From Candidatus Manganitrophus morganii (GTDB lineage Bacteria > Nitrospirota > Nitrospiria > SBBL01 > Manganitrophaceae), in NCBI GenBank assembly GCA_021651055.1, contig JAJHOH010000001.1, forward strand, positions 3,841,001-3,905,000: a DNA stretch of 64,000 bases. Direction: 5' to 3'. The position numbers and the translations under genes are program-made. Numbering within the stretch: the stretch's first letter is position 1; each line of letters starts with the position of its first letter. The notes beneath the pieces were generated by a model, which had not been told where the DNA came from, ran no database searches, and saw only the letters and a program-made list of their open reading frames with translations. Below, piece by piece: positions 36,001 to 43,248 of the stretch.

Positions 36001-36777
36001 CATAAAGTCGATCTTCTCCGGGAAACGGAACGAGACCCACTCTTTGACGCGGGTCTTCGCATCGGCCCGATGGGCATGGAGGGCGACCCACTGCTCCGGA
36101 ATCTGAAGGAGACGGGTGGCCGCTTCGGCCGCCGTCGGGATTGAATCGAGTGCAGAGGGGGAAGGAAGACGGTCTTCGAAAAACGGGCGGCGCGCCGGAT
36201 CGCTCCGGAGCAGGTCGCAGATTTCGGCGAGCCGCTTCCGGCCCGGCTCGGCATCGACCTGCTGCTGTCCTTTGGCCTTTCGGATCAGATCCCGTTCGAT
36301 CTCCATCAACTGAACCGCGGCGACGGCGATTGACCGCTCGCGGTCTCCTTGCACCTGGGGGGCGATGACCGCTTCCAAGATCTCCATCTGACGATCGAGC
36401 TTTTTGAGGTCGAACTCCGCCACGGCGGAAGAAGGGATTGCTTTCAACGCCCGCTTGATCACGAAATCGCGCTTGAAGTCGAAAATCGGCTTTTCAGCCT
36501 CGGCCCGTTGCACTTCTATGGAGAGGGCCGGCTCGATTCGAAAGAGGCGCGAGACGAATCGGTCCAGGTGGGGAGCGAGCGCCACGATCAGGTTCGATTC
36601 GTCGACGGCGGAGATCCCTTTCCCCCCGCTTTCACGGTATGCCGCGTAGCTTCGGCCGAGATCGGGATCGGACGCTTCAACCGATCGGTAAAACATTTCC
36701 GCCAGTTCCTTCAGCCGAAGGGGATCATAGAGGTCGGCGTAACTCCATCCTTCGATCCCAAGAGACAACGTATTCAT
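33043..36777 (-). CDS. large FAD/Fe-S oxidoreductase, fused Nfn-like (GltD-type plus PyrK-type)
   Basis: The 1244-residue protein has three parts. Residues 1-295 are helical and unrecognised. Residues 296-940 resemble the GltD/NfnB/DPYD module: cysteines C307, C310, C318, C341 and C381, C384, C388, C409 could hold two 4Fe-4S clusters, followed by dinucleotide motifs GMGPAG (447-452) and VIGGGLTATDTA (from 619). Residues from about 955 form an FNR/PyrK-like module with EPGQFYRL, LSLIALELG, VMGPTG, VVLAGGGLGNAV and a terminal C1171, C1177, C1180, C1199 set for a 2Fe-2S cluster. This is NfnB plus NfnA in one chain. Nfn enzymes bifurcate electrons between NADPH, NAD+ and ferredoxin. Start spacing to AGGAGG is long (14 bases). 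The pnt operon follows. Confidence 0.78.
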   Translation of the reverse strand: MNTLSLGIEGWSYADLYDPLRLKELAEMFYRSVEASDPDLGRSYAAYRESGGKGISAVDESNLIVALAPHLDRFVSRLFRIEPALSIEVQRAEAEKPIFDFKRDFVIKRALKAIPSSAVAEFDLKKLDRQMEILEAVIAPQVQGDRERSIAVAAVQLMEIERDLIRKAKGQQQVDAEPGRKRLAEICDLLRSDPARRPFFEDRLPSPSALDSIPTAAEAATRLLQIPEQWVALHAHRADAKTRVKEWVSFRFPEKIDFMHLVEAHPIKEDLPEAIQGPEKHRRRRDGFVLTDPRFNLRQVFNEVHYCIFCHEREKDSCSKGFIEKDGKIRENPLGIPLTGCPLDEKISEAQLLKRDGATIGALATMMIDNPTIPATGHRICNDCMKGCVYQKQEPVNIPQIETRMLTDCLDLPWGFEIYNLLTRWNPLNVKRPYLLPFHGKTVLVVGMGPAGFTLAQYLLNEGFGVLGIDGLKIEPLPKEWVGDGKTAPKPIEWVSEIYESLDERIMAGFGGVAEYGITVRWDKNFLKLIYLSLVRNAHFRVYGGVRFGGTLTIDDAWRLGIDHIAVATGAGRPTIVEMKNNLIRGVRKASDFLMALQLTGAAKRSSMANLQVRLPAIVIGGGLTATDTATELMAYYPLQVEKIRERYEALRREFGDERIWSMYDAEEKEILEEFLTHAEECRRERARAAEAREEPDFTPLVRSWGGVSILYRKSLSDSPAYRLNHEEIVKSFEEGIFFVENMSPVECVPDAHGAVKEVTFERQKKDEKGKWRGSGEIVPFPARSVFVAAGTSPNIIYEKEWPGTFQLDKKNKFFQKYEPKWNGKPGPELIQIEGWDTVATDVPSLFTSYQNEGRYITFYGDNHPIYAGNVVKAMASAKKGYPYVVKLFEKEIAAIDPARQPARETQFKTLAQTLEESCMPRVHQVNRLTPTIVEVVVKAPLQAQKFEPGQFYRLQNYEIESPVIEGTRLSMEGIALTGAWVDKEAGLLSLIALELGHSSRLCAALRIGEPVVVMGPTGCPTHIPEGGETVVLAGGGLGNAVLFSIGKALRAKGNKVIYFAGYKNGADVFKMDDIEMASDVIVWSSDIVPATQPRRPQDKSFVGNILQAMQAYGEGKLGETAVPLRDADRIIAIGSDRMMAAVSRARHTVLKSYFRENHTAIASINSTMQCMMKEVCAQCLQRQVDPKTGAQLEPVFTCYNQDQKMDEVDFPNLNARLKQNSVQEKLTNLWLDYLLKKKSLHRV

Positions 36778-37071
36778 ATTCTGAGTCGATCCCTCCTAAC
36801 GAATTGTGAAATGGATACTGTTTTTCATGGGTGATAAACATTCTACCACCTCATTGTTCTATGCGGATTCCCATGATGTCATGCGATCGTTCAAGGTGCA
36901 CCTGGAAAAGGGCGGAGTTGTTGCCCCTCGCCAAGCGATCATCGGTTGAAGGAGACGCAGAGATCGGAGAATTACATAAGGGCGAGAATGCCTGTCCTAA
37001 ACTGAGGATTTTCTCATCGGTTTAACAAGGGTTTTTTCCAATCGGAACGAAAGGGCGCGATGGTTGAATCG

Positions 37072-37323
37072 TCATCCCGACTTTCTCATTGCCTCCAGCG
37101 CTTCCCTGATTTGCGTTTCGACCCCTTCGCAGATCAAATCATCATCGACCATGTCGATCAGATCATCTTCCGTCACGGTGATGAACTTCCTCGCGCTTCC
37201 TTTCGAGAGGGAGATGAGGAAATTGTTGTTGGTCGAGCGAACCGGAATGACCCCTTCGGCTTTCGGATCGATCTTTTTGAGAACTTCCAAGAACTTTGCC
37301 CGTCCTGCCTCGACTTCGTCCAT
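37072..37323 (-). CDS. hypothetical small acidic protein
   Basis: I do not recognise this 83-residue protein, opening MDEVEAGRAKFLEVLKKIDPKA with a core RSTNNNFLISLSKGSARKFITV and an acidic block EDDLIDMVDDDLI. It has no signal peptide. The ATG at 37323 lies eight bases after AGGAGG and is preferred to the ATG at 37329, which is too close. It is the third gene of a minus-strand run nadK, propeller protein, and this one, 37 bases after the second. Confidence 0.65.
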   Translation of the reverse strand: MDEVEAGRAKFLEVLKKIDPKAEGVIPVRSTNNNFLISLSKGSARKFITVTEDDLIDMVDDDLICEGVETQIREALEAMRKSG

Positions 37324-37360
37324 CTCCATTCCCTCCTTTGCTCCTGAAGCGGCCTGTTTC

Positions 37361-38506
37361 TCACCTTCCCGAATATCGGCTGACCCCGCCGAAGGTCCCG
37401 AACCATTTGTTCCCGTCGGGATCGATCGCAATCGAATAGACGTAATCTCCTAAAAGGCCGCTCATCGTGTTAAAATTTTTGAAGCTTTTTCCGTCGAACC
37501 GGCTGACCCCCTTATTGGTGCCGATCCACATCACCCCTTGTTTGTCGATCTCGATGGCGTTGACGATGTTTCCCGCCAGACCGTCGGCGGTTGTGTAATT
37601 TTTGAAGCGCTTTCCGTCGAAACGAGAAAGCCCTCCCCCCCAGGTCCCGAACCATTTGGTCCCTTCGCCGTCGATCGCCGAGGAGATCACATAGTTGGGG
37701 TTGGCCTCTTGATTTTCTTTTCGGTCTTGCTGGTGATGCGCCGGTCCCTCTTCGTATTCATCGCCGGACGGCGGACTCGCTTTCGAATTTCCGACCGCGG
37801 CGCCGAGTCCGTCGCGGTGCGTCCATCCTTTCATCGTTTTTCCGTCGAACCGGTTCACCCCTCCCTCGGTGCCGAACCAGAGGACCCCGGAGGGCTCGCG
37901 TTCGATCGTGTAGACCCATTTATCGACCAAGCCGTCGTCCATCGTATAGGTCACAAAACCTTTTCCGTCGAAGCGGCTTGCCCCTTTCCAGGTGGCGACC
38001 CACATCGTTCCGTTCGGCTCGAAGAGGAGATCATAGACCCAGAGGTCGCCCAATCCGTTTTTCGGATTGTACAGGACCCACTCGGGGCCATATGTCTTCG
38101 GGCCCCGTCCATAAGGGGTAAAGTGCTCCCACGCGCCGCCGTCGAACCGGCTCAGCCCGCCGCCGTAGGTGCCGATCCAAGCGGACCCCTTCGAATCGAA
38201 TCGAATCGAGACGACCACGTTCGACAGGAGCCCCGACTTCGTATTGTAGATCTGATGCGTCTCGCTCCTCCGGTTGAAGCGGATCAGGCCGTTTGATGTC
38301 CCGATCCAAACCTCGTCCCCTTGGACCGCCAACGCCCGGATCACCACCTGGCCGATCTGCCAGCCGGTCCAGAGGGAGGCCGCTTCGGGGGGGGGAAGGG
38401 GCTGCCCCCGGCCGATCCCGGCGGCCAAAAGGAGAAGGGTCGCGGAAAGAAATAGAATCGGGCGGAGGAAAGCCGCCGTCCGGAGCGATCCGGTGCGATC
38501 GGGCAT
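37361..38506 (-). CDS. exported seven-bladed two-component-regulator-type propeller
   Basis: The 381-residue protein starts with a signal peptide (FLRPILFLSATLLLLAAGIG) and then has exactly seven Reg_prop repeats of the form W(I/F/V)GTxxGxxRFDG: VWIGTSNGLIRF, AWIGTYGGGLSRF, MWVATWKGASRF, LWFGTEGGVNRF, KWFGTWGGGLSRF, MWIGTNKGVSRF and KWFGTFGGVSRY. These make one closed seven-blade propeller. Such propellers usually form the periplasmic sensor of hybrid two-component systems; here no kinase is attached or adjacent. The ATG at 38506 shares its A with the nadK stop (TAATG), so translation is coupled to nadK. Confidence 0.85.
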   Translation of the reverse strand: MPDRTGSLRTAAFLRPILFLSATLLLLAAGIGRGQPLPPPEAASLWTGWQIGQVVIRALAVQGDEVWIGTSNGLIRFNRRSETHQIYNTKSGLLSNVVVSIRFDSKGSAWIGTYGGGLSRFDGGAWEHFTPYGRGPKTYGPEWVLYNPKNGLGDLWVYDLLFEPNGTMWVATWKGASRFDGKGFVTYTMDDGLVDKWVYTIEREPSGVLWFGTEGGVNRFDGKTMKGWTHRDGLGAAVGNSKASPPSGDEYEEGPAHHQQDRKENQEANPNYVISSAIDGEGTKWFGTWGGGLSRFDGKRFKNYTTADGLAGNIVNAIEIDKQGVMWIGTNKGVSRFDGKSFKNFNTMSGLLGDYVYSIAIDPDGNKWFGTFGGVSRYSGR

Positions 38507-39327
38507 TACCCCTCTCCCCATTTCAATTTTTGCCGGAGGACCTGATAATAATTCCGATGGGGGGATTGGATTAATTTGAGCCGCCGCTCCGAGGCCTCGA
38601 TATGGACGATGTCGTTTTCTTCCAGCGGAAAGATCTCTTGTCCGTCGACCGTGACGTGGGGGCCCTTCTCGGCGGTTTTCAAAACAACGTCGACCGCAAC
38701 GTTAGAAGGAATGATAATCGGGCGATTGGTCAGCATATGGGGGGAGATCGGGGTGAGAATGACGGCATCGACGGATGGGTGAACGATCGGCCCGCCGGAG
38801 GAGAGAGAATAAGCGGTGGAGCCGGTGGCGGTGGCAATGATCAGACCGTCGGCCCGCAGCGAGGTGACGAATTGGTTGTTGATGGTGATCTCCAGCTTGA
38901 TCAGCTTTGCCAGCGTTCCGTGACCGACGACGATATCATTTAAGACCCGCGGTTGAGGGATCTCTTTCCCGCCGCGCCGAATAAACGATTTGAGCATCAA
39001 GCGCGGATCGAGGACATACTGGTTTTTGAAAATTTTCTCGAGGGTCGGATAGAGCTCATCCAGCGTGACCTCCGTCAAAAAACCGAGGCTGCCGAGGTTC
39101 ACCCCGAGAATCGGGATATCGAGCGCTTCCACCAGTCGCGCCGCCGAGAGGAGGGTTCCGTCTCCCCCGAGGACGATGAGCATGTCGAGGGAGCGCGGGA
39201 TGGTTTTCTTGGCGACATCGACCGTGAGGGCTTCTTTCCCCTGTTGTTGAAGCCAAGGGATCAGCTTCTCAAGGACGGCTTTCCCCTGAGAATGATCGGG
39301 TTTTAAGACGATGCCGATTGTTTTCAT
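38506..39327 (-). CDS. nadK: NAD kinase
   Basis: NadK phosphorylates NAD+ to NADP+ with ATP or polyphosphate in the cytoplasm and controls the NADP pool. The signature GGDGTLLSAAR, the NDIVVGHGTLAKL motif, TATGSTAYSLSSGGPIVHP and LTPISPHMLTNRPIIIP are all present. The length of 273 is normal. It lies 1.7 kb from the Nfn-like gene and heads the short operon with the propeller gene. Its promoter has consensus-quality boxes. Confidence 0.96.
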   Translation of the reverse strand: MKTIGIVLKPDHSQGKAVLEKLIPWLQQQGKEALTVDVAKKTIPRSLDMLIVLGGDGTLLSAARLVEALDIPILGVNLGSLGFLTEVTLDELYPTLEKIFKNQYVLDPRLMLKSFIRRGGKEIPQPRVLNDIVVGHGTLAKLIKLEITINNQFVTSLRADGLIIATATGSTAYSLSSGGPIVHPSVDAVILTPISPHMLTNRPIIIPSNVAVDVVLKTAEKGPHVTVDGQEIFPLEENDIVHIEASERRLKLIQSPHRNYYQVLRQKLKWGEG

Positions 39328-39373
39328 GAGATCGTGATTTCAGTGAAAAAATGAGTAATTTAGGGCGAGTCCG

Positions 39374-39402
39374 ATTCTATACGCCCCTGGTTTCTTTGTC
39401 AA
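39374..39402 (-). promoter_or_regulatory. sigma70-type promoter of nadK
   Basis: On the minus strand TTGACA (39402-39397), a 17 bp spacer and TAGAAT (39379-39374) predict a start near 39367 and a leader of about 40 bases. An AAAAGGCCTTTT palindrome lies just upstream at 39405-39416. Confidence 0.6.
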
Positions 39403-39420
39403 CAAAAAGGCCTTTTCCAG

Positions 39421-39897
39421 TTAACTAGGGAGTCCCGTCAGAAAAAAATATCCCCCGTTGTAGAACATGTGGAGGAAGATCGAGGGGTAGAGGCTTCCGT
39501 AGCGATCCCGAAAGTATCCGAAGAGGAGGGAGGGGAAAAAAACGGAGACGGCCCAGAGGGGAGGGTGGGTCCAGAAATGCATCATCGTAAATAAAAGCGA
39601 GACCAGCACATTTGCGCCGGTGATACCAAAAAAGGAGCGCTTTCCCCAGGGATGGTCGGCCCACGTTCCCTGGAGGAAACCGCGAAAAAGGATCTCTTCA
39701 AACCAGGGCTGCCAAACGACCAGGAATAAAAAAGGGATCGAGAAGATCTGGCGCGGCGCCATCGGCGTGAGCGGCTGAACCTGAGCAAGAAGAAGCCAAA
39801 AGAAACCTCCTGCGCCGAGGGCGAGGAGAAAGGGGGGATCTTTATAGAAGGGGGAGAAGGTATCGAGACCGATCGCTTGAATGAGTCTACGCATCAT
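39421..39897 (-). CDS. CPBP-family intramembrane metalloprotease
   Basis: The protein of 158 residues (ATG 39897) is mostly membrane helices and carries the CPBP (Abi) motifs: motif 1 EEILFRGFLQG with the EExxxR glutamates, motif 2 in FTMMHFWTH with a metal-binding His, and motif 3 SIFLHMFYNGG with the last His and Asn. CPBP proteases relate to eukaryotic Rce1 and in bacteria process prenylated or other substrates or serve in bacteriocin immunity. A GTG at 39936 is another start, and neither has a clear ribosome site. It is a single gene with its own promoter. Confidence 0.83.
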   Translation of the reverse strand: MMRRLIQAIGLDTFSPFYKDPPFLLALGAGGFFWLLLAQVQPLTPMAPRQIFSIPFLFLVVWQPWFEEILFRGFLQGTWADHPWGKRSFFGITGANVLVSLLFTMMHFWTHPPLWAVSVFFPSLLFGYFRDRYGSLYPSIFLHMFYNGGYFFLTGLPS

Positions 39898-40032
39898 GGT
39901 GAAGGAGACGTTTCGGTGGCGAGTTTTGATCCGCACGCGTGTGCGGAGCGGATGGAGCGGTTTCTTCTTTCTTCATCGGATCACGCGACGTTTTCGAGGG
40001 TTTCATGGTAAAATCAGCGGGAATGAAATGGC

Positions 40033-40061
40033 AAGGTACCACGGGCCATTGCGCTTGTCAA
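40033..40061 (-). promoter_or_regulatory. sigma70-type promoter of the CPBP protease gene
   Basis: On the minus strand TTGACA (40061-40056), a 17 bp spacer and TACCTT (40038-40033) predict a start near 40026 and a long leader of about 90-130 bases. Confidence 0.4.
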
Positions 40062-40127
40062 TAAATGGGCCGCCTCGGGCGACTCCGCGATAAAGTCGGA
40101 AAGTCCTTCGTTTCGTCCACCGTTTAC

Positions 40128-40156
40128 TTGACAATCGCTCCCCATTTTCATAGGAT
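40128..40156 (+). promoter_or_regulatory. sigma70-type promoter of the TPR protein gene
   Basis: Consensus TTGACA (40128-40133), a 17 bp spacer and TAGGAT (40151-40156) predict a start near 40163, 23 bases before the ATG, with AAAGGAG in the leader. Confidence 0.6.
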
Positions 40157-40185
40157 AGCTCGGTTTTGATCAAAGGAGTCTTTTA

Positions 40186-41022
40186 ATGCCCCATAAAATT
40201 CGAGTTCAAAAGAAGAGGGATGAAGCGCCGCTTCGCCTGGTCACCCGATCGGAGGAGTTGGTCGAGCAGGTCCGATCCCATCCGCAATGGATCTGGGGGG
40301 GGATCGGCGTCGCGCTTGCGCTCATTGCCATCTTCAGTGCCGGTTGGTTCGTGAACCAGCGCACCGAGAAAAAAGCCGCCGCGATTGAAGCGGAGGCGTT
40401 CCGGCTCTTCCATGAACCCCCGCCGCTTCCGCAGCCGATCGAGGAAGGAAAGCCGGAGCCTGAGCCGGACATCATGGACAAAACGGAACGGTTGAAGAAA
40501 TCGGCCAGCCTCTATGATGAAATCGTGGAAAAGCATCCCCGGACCGACGTGGCGCGGATGGCGCCGTATGAAAGCGGCAACGTCTATTTTGAACTCAAGG
40601 ATTATGATGCGGCGGAGAAGCGTTATCTTGCTTTCCTGGAAAAAAATGCTGCCGAAAAAAACCTCGCCTCCTTGGCGCATCTGAAGCTGGGGTATCTCTA
40701 CCAGAAAAAAGGAAATCCCGAATCGGCGTTGAAGCACTTCCGGGCTTCTTATGAAGCGGAGGGGGGCAACAGCAGAGACCAAGCCGGTTTTGAATTGGCG
40801 CGCGCCTTGGAAATGAGCGACAAAAAGAACGAGGCGGTGGAGATCTATAAAAAGGTTTCAGAGGGTTTCGAAAAGTCTCCCTGGGGGGTTGAAGCGAAAG
40901 TCCGGATGGATCTCCTGAATCCCCCGACCGCATCGACGCCGGCCCCTTCCGCAACGGAACCGACAAAAGGAACGACTCCCCCGGCGGGCGCATCCGCCCC
41001 GGCGGAAACGGGAAAGAAATAA
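40186..41022 (+). CDS. membrane-anchored TPR protein (YfgM-like)
   Basis: The 278-residue protein has a basic cytoplasmic N-terminus, one membrane helix (36-57: WIWGGIGVALALIAIFSAGWF) and a periplasmic part of tetratricopeptide repeats, for example ESGNVYFELKDYDAAEKRYLAFLE, AHLKLGYLYQKKGNPESALKHF and FELARALEMSDKKNEAVEIYKKV. The C-terminal 45 residues are Pro/Ala/Thr-rich and disordered. The layout resembles YfgM/AncA, which interacts with the Sec translocon and chaperones; the match is by architecture, not by close sequence. It is convergent with the lytic transglycosylase gene. Confidence 0.75.
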   Translation: MPHKIRVQKKRDEAPLRLVTRSEELVEQVRSHPQWIWGGIGVALALIAIFSAGWFVNQRTEKKAAAIEAEAFRLFHEPPPLPQPIEEGKPEPEPDIMDKTERLKKSASLYDEIVEKHPRTDVARMAPYESGNVYFELKDYDAAEKRYLAFLEKNAAEKNLASLAHLKLGYLYQKKGNPESALKHFRASYEAEGGNSRDQAGFELARALEMSDKKNEAVEIYKKVSEGFEKSPWGVEAKVRMDLLNPPTASTPAPSATEPTKGTTPPAGASAPAETGKK

Positions 41023-41053
41023 TCAGGAACGGATCGGCCTCAAATGGGAAAGG

Positions 41054-42454
41054 TCAGTCTTCGGTGGGGATGATCAGGTAGTGCCCCGCCTGAATCGTAC
41101 TGTTTCTTCGCAGGTGATTGGCTCGCAGAAGACTTCCGACGCTGACGTCGTACTTTCGTGCGATTGAGCTGAGGGTCTCTCCAGTCGAAATGCGGTGTTT
41201 CTCTGTCGGAATGATCAGATAGTCTCCCGCCCGGATGGTGCTCTTTCGATTCAATCCATTCGCCAGAAGCAGGCTTTCGATGCTGATGTCATACATCCTG
41301 GCGATCGAGCTGACCGTTTCTCCCCTGGAAATGCGATGCCGCTGACCCTCGGTCGACTTCGGTTCCATCTTTGAATTCGGAGAAAAGTTTGCCAGGAACG
41401 TTTCGCGCGTTCCGGTCGGGAGCTTCAGACGATAACGTGGATAACGCGGCGGGGTCGACTCTTTTTTCAATTCGGGATTGTACGCTTTAATCTCGGCCAC
41501 CGTGACCCCTGCCGCCTTCGCAATTGTCCTCAGCGCCGTCGCCTTCGGAATTTCCACTTCGTCGTAAGTGAAGGGGGGATGATATTCGATCGAGAATCCA
41601 TATTTCTGCGGGTTCCTCGCAATCATCGTCGCCGCCATGTATTTCGGGACATAGTTCTTTGTCTCAAGACGGATATGGTGCGACTGTTTTAGCTCCCAAA
41701 AATCTTCCGCCTTCGTTCGGGCCATGGCGCGCATAATTCTTCCCTCTCCCGCATTGTAGGAAGCCATCGAGAGGGGCCACGATCCAAACAGGCCATAGAG
41801 ATCTCTGAGATATTTCGCTGCGGCGACGGTCGATTTGACCGGATCTCTCCGCTCATCGATCCAGTCATCGATCCGCAATCCATACTTTTTCCCAGTCCCT
41901 TTGATGAATTGCCAGGGGCCGGCTGCTTTCGCCCTGGAAAAGGCTTTCGGGTTAAACCCGCTTTCGATCAGAGAAAGGAAGACCAGATCTTCGGGAAGCT
42001 GATGCTCCCGTAGAATGTCCCGCATCAGCGTGGTATATTGGCCGGAGCGGGCGAGCCAGAGCTCGAATTTATCTCTCAACCGGGTCTGGAAAAAAACGAT
42101 GTAATCATTGACCAGCTCGTTAAAGACCATCGGAACATCATAAGTAATAGAGGGGTCGGAGGGGTCTGCCATGATCGTCTGCATGGAAAAAGGGAGTGCA
42201 TCAGGGGGCAGCTCCAGCGTCAGAAGGTCAAAAAAGTCCTCGGGAAGGTGCTCCTCTTCTTCAATCTCTTCAAGAGGGGTCGATCGGTCAGGAGGGGCGA
42301 CGGCCCCTTCCTCCGAAGTCGATTCAACCAAATCGACCGGAGAAGGATGGCTTGTTTCCAGAGAGGCATTTACAACCGAAGGGGTGGAATAAAGGTAAAG
42401 AAAAGCGAATAAGAAAAAAGCGAACCGGAGAGGAAATCGTTCTGTTCGACCCAT
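41054..42454 (-). CDS. MltD-like lytic transglycosylase with two LysM domains
   Basis: The 466-residue exported enzyme cleaves the glycan strands of murein. After a signal peptide (1-30) and an acidic linker, the SLT domain has the catalytic E164 in FLSLIESGFNPKAFSRA, then GPWQFIKGTGKKYGL and MASYNAGEGR. Two LysM domains end the chain (about 362-407 and 418-463) and are near copies: HRISRGETVSSIARMYDISI and HRISTGETLSSIARKYDVSV. A third, degenerate LysM-like stretch VTVAEIKAYNPELKK precedes them. It has a strong promoter back to back with the efflux regulator tetR. Confidence 0.92.
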   Translation of the reverse strand: MGRTERFPLRFAFFLFAFLYLYSTPSVVNASLETSHPSPVDLVESTSEEGAVAPPDRSTPLEEIEEEEHLPEDFFDLLTLELPPDALPFSMQTIMADPSDPSITYDVPMVFNELVNDYIVFFQTRLRDKFELWLARSGQYTTLMRDILREHQLPEDLVFLSLIESGFNPKAFSRAKAAGPWQFIKGTGKKYGLRIDDWIDERRDPVKSTVAAAKYLRDLYGLFGSWPLSMASYNAGEGRIMRAMARTKAEDFWELKQSHHIRLETKNYVPKYMAATMIARNPQKYGFSIEYHPPFTYDEVEIPKATALRTIAKAAGVTVAEIKAYNPELKKESTPPRYPRYRLKLPTGTRETFLANFSPNSKMEPKSTEGQRHRISRGETVSSIARMYDISIESLLLANGLNRKSTIRAGDYLIIPTEKHRISTGETLSSIARKYDVSVGSLLRANHLRRNSTIQAGHYLIIPTED

Positions 42455-42512
42455 CTTGGCTCCATTCTGACAAGAAAATTAAGCATCCAGCGAATGCCTC
42501 AACCTCAAGCAT

Positions 42513-42540
42513 ATAATACTTTTTTCTTCCCTTTTGTCAA
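42513..42540 (-). promoter_or_regulatory. sigma70-type promoter of the lytic transglycosylase gene
   Basis: On the minus strand TTGACA (42540-42535), a 16 bp spacer and TATTAT (42518-42513) predict a start near 42506. It diverges from the tetR promoter, whose -35 box is 15 bp away. Confidence 0.6.
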
Positions 42541-42555
42541 ATAAATAACATTCAC

Positions 42556-42584
42556 TTGACTACTGAGTAAACGTTTAGTAAATT
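42556..42584 (+). promoter_or_regulatory. tetR/efflux operon promoter with embedded operator candidate
   Basis: TTGACT (42556-42561), a 17 bp spacer and TAAATT (42579-42584) precede the tetR ATG at 42593 by only eight bases. Between the boxes lies an imperfect inverted repeat centred on AAACGTTT (42569-42576), extended as GAGT/AGTA-like arms. A repressor bound there would block the polymerase, as expected for TetR autoregulation of the efflux operon. Confidence 0.45.
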
Positions 42585-42592
42585 GGATTATC

Positions 42593-43222
42593 ATGCCTTC
42601 CAAACCTCAAACATCCCGGTCGGACAAAGCGGAGCGCCGTAGAAAAGAGCTTCTAGAGGTCAGCCTCCGGCTTTTCTCGGAAAATGGATATGATGCCACC
42701 AGCATCCGCGACATCGCCCGGGAGGCCGGGATTACGGAAGGTCTTATCTATCATTACTTTCAGGGAAAGAAAGACCTTCTAAAGGCGATCGTTCAGGGGT
42801 CGGTCTGCGACGGCGTGGTCTTCGAGCAGATCGATCAGGTCGAGTCGCTGCCGATCGAGGAAGCGGTTTTGAAAATCGGCGCCCACCTGCTGGAGAACCT
42901 CCGGAATCGCAAAGAGATCTTCACCCTCATGCTGGCGGAGGCCCGTCTTTTCGAGAAGGATAAAGACTACTTCATTCCGAAATTGATCTACGAAAACAAC
43001 ATGCTCCGATTCGGTGCCTTCCTCAAGAAGCGGATGGAGCGCGGGGAGATCCGTGAAATGGAGCCGGTTTTGCTGGCCCGCCAGTTCAGCGGATCGCTCG
43101 TCGCCTTTTTTTTATTTCAAGAGATCTTGCTCGGCAAGACCGTCACCGACGTTCCGCCGGAGCATTTTTTGAAGTGTTTGATCGATGTATTCCTTCGCGG
43201 CATCAAAAAGTGTGAGAATTAA
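42593..43222 (+). CDS. TetR/AcrR-family regulator of the efflux operon
   Basis: The 209-residue repressor has a clear helix-turn-helix: SLRLFSENGYDATSIRDIAR followed by EAGITEGLIYHYFQGKKDLL. The C-terminal half, ending FLKCLIDVFLRGIKK, is the variable ligand-binding domain of the type seen in efflux regulators. It is the first gene of the operon, 26 bases before hlyD, and an operator candidate overlaps its promoter. It probably derepresses the whole cluster when a pump substrate binds. The -10 box lies so close to the ATG that its mRNA leader is at most a few bases. Confidence 0.9.
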   Translation: MPSKPQTSRSDKAERRRKELLEVSLRLFSENGYDATSIRDIAREAGITEGLIYHYFQGKKDLLKAIVQGSVCDGVVFEQIDQVESLPIEEAVLKIGAHLLENLRNRKEIFTLMLAEARLFEKDKDYFIPKLIYENNMLRFGAFLKKRMERGEIREMEPVLLARQFSGSLVAFFLFQEILLGKTVTDVPPEHFLKCLIDVFLRGIKKCEN

Positions 43223-43248
43223 AACCGCCGATCCCGGGACAAGCGCCG

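Noticed and set aside
32947..36144. A 1065-codon open frame on the plus strand opposite the Nfn-like gene
   Set aside because: It mirrors the codon pattern of the real gene on the other strand; its product is rich in Arg, His, Asp and Gly without any domain, and the minus-strand protein has clear cofactor motifs.
36827..36949. A 40-codon plus-strand frame starting at ATG 36827 beside the Nfn-like gene start
   Set aside because: It has no ribosome site and no recognisable family; the composition is plausible, but the evidence is not enough to call a gene.
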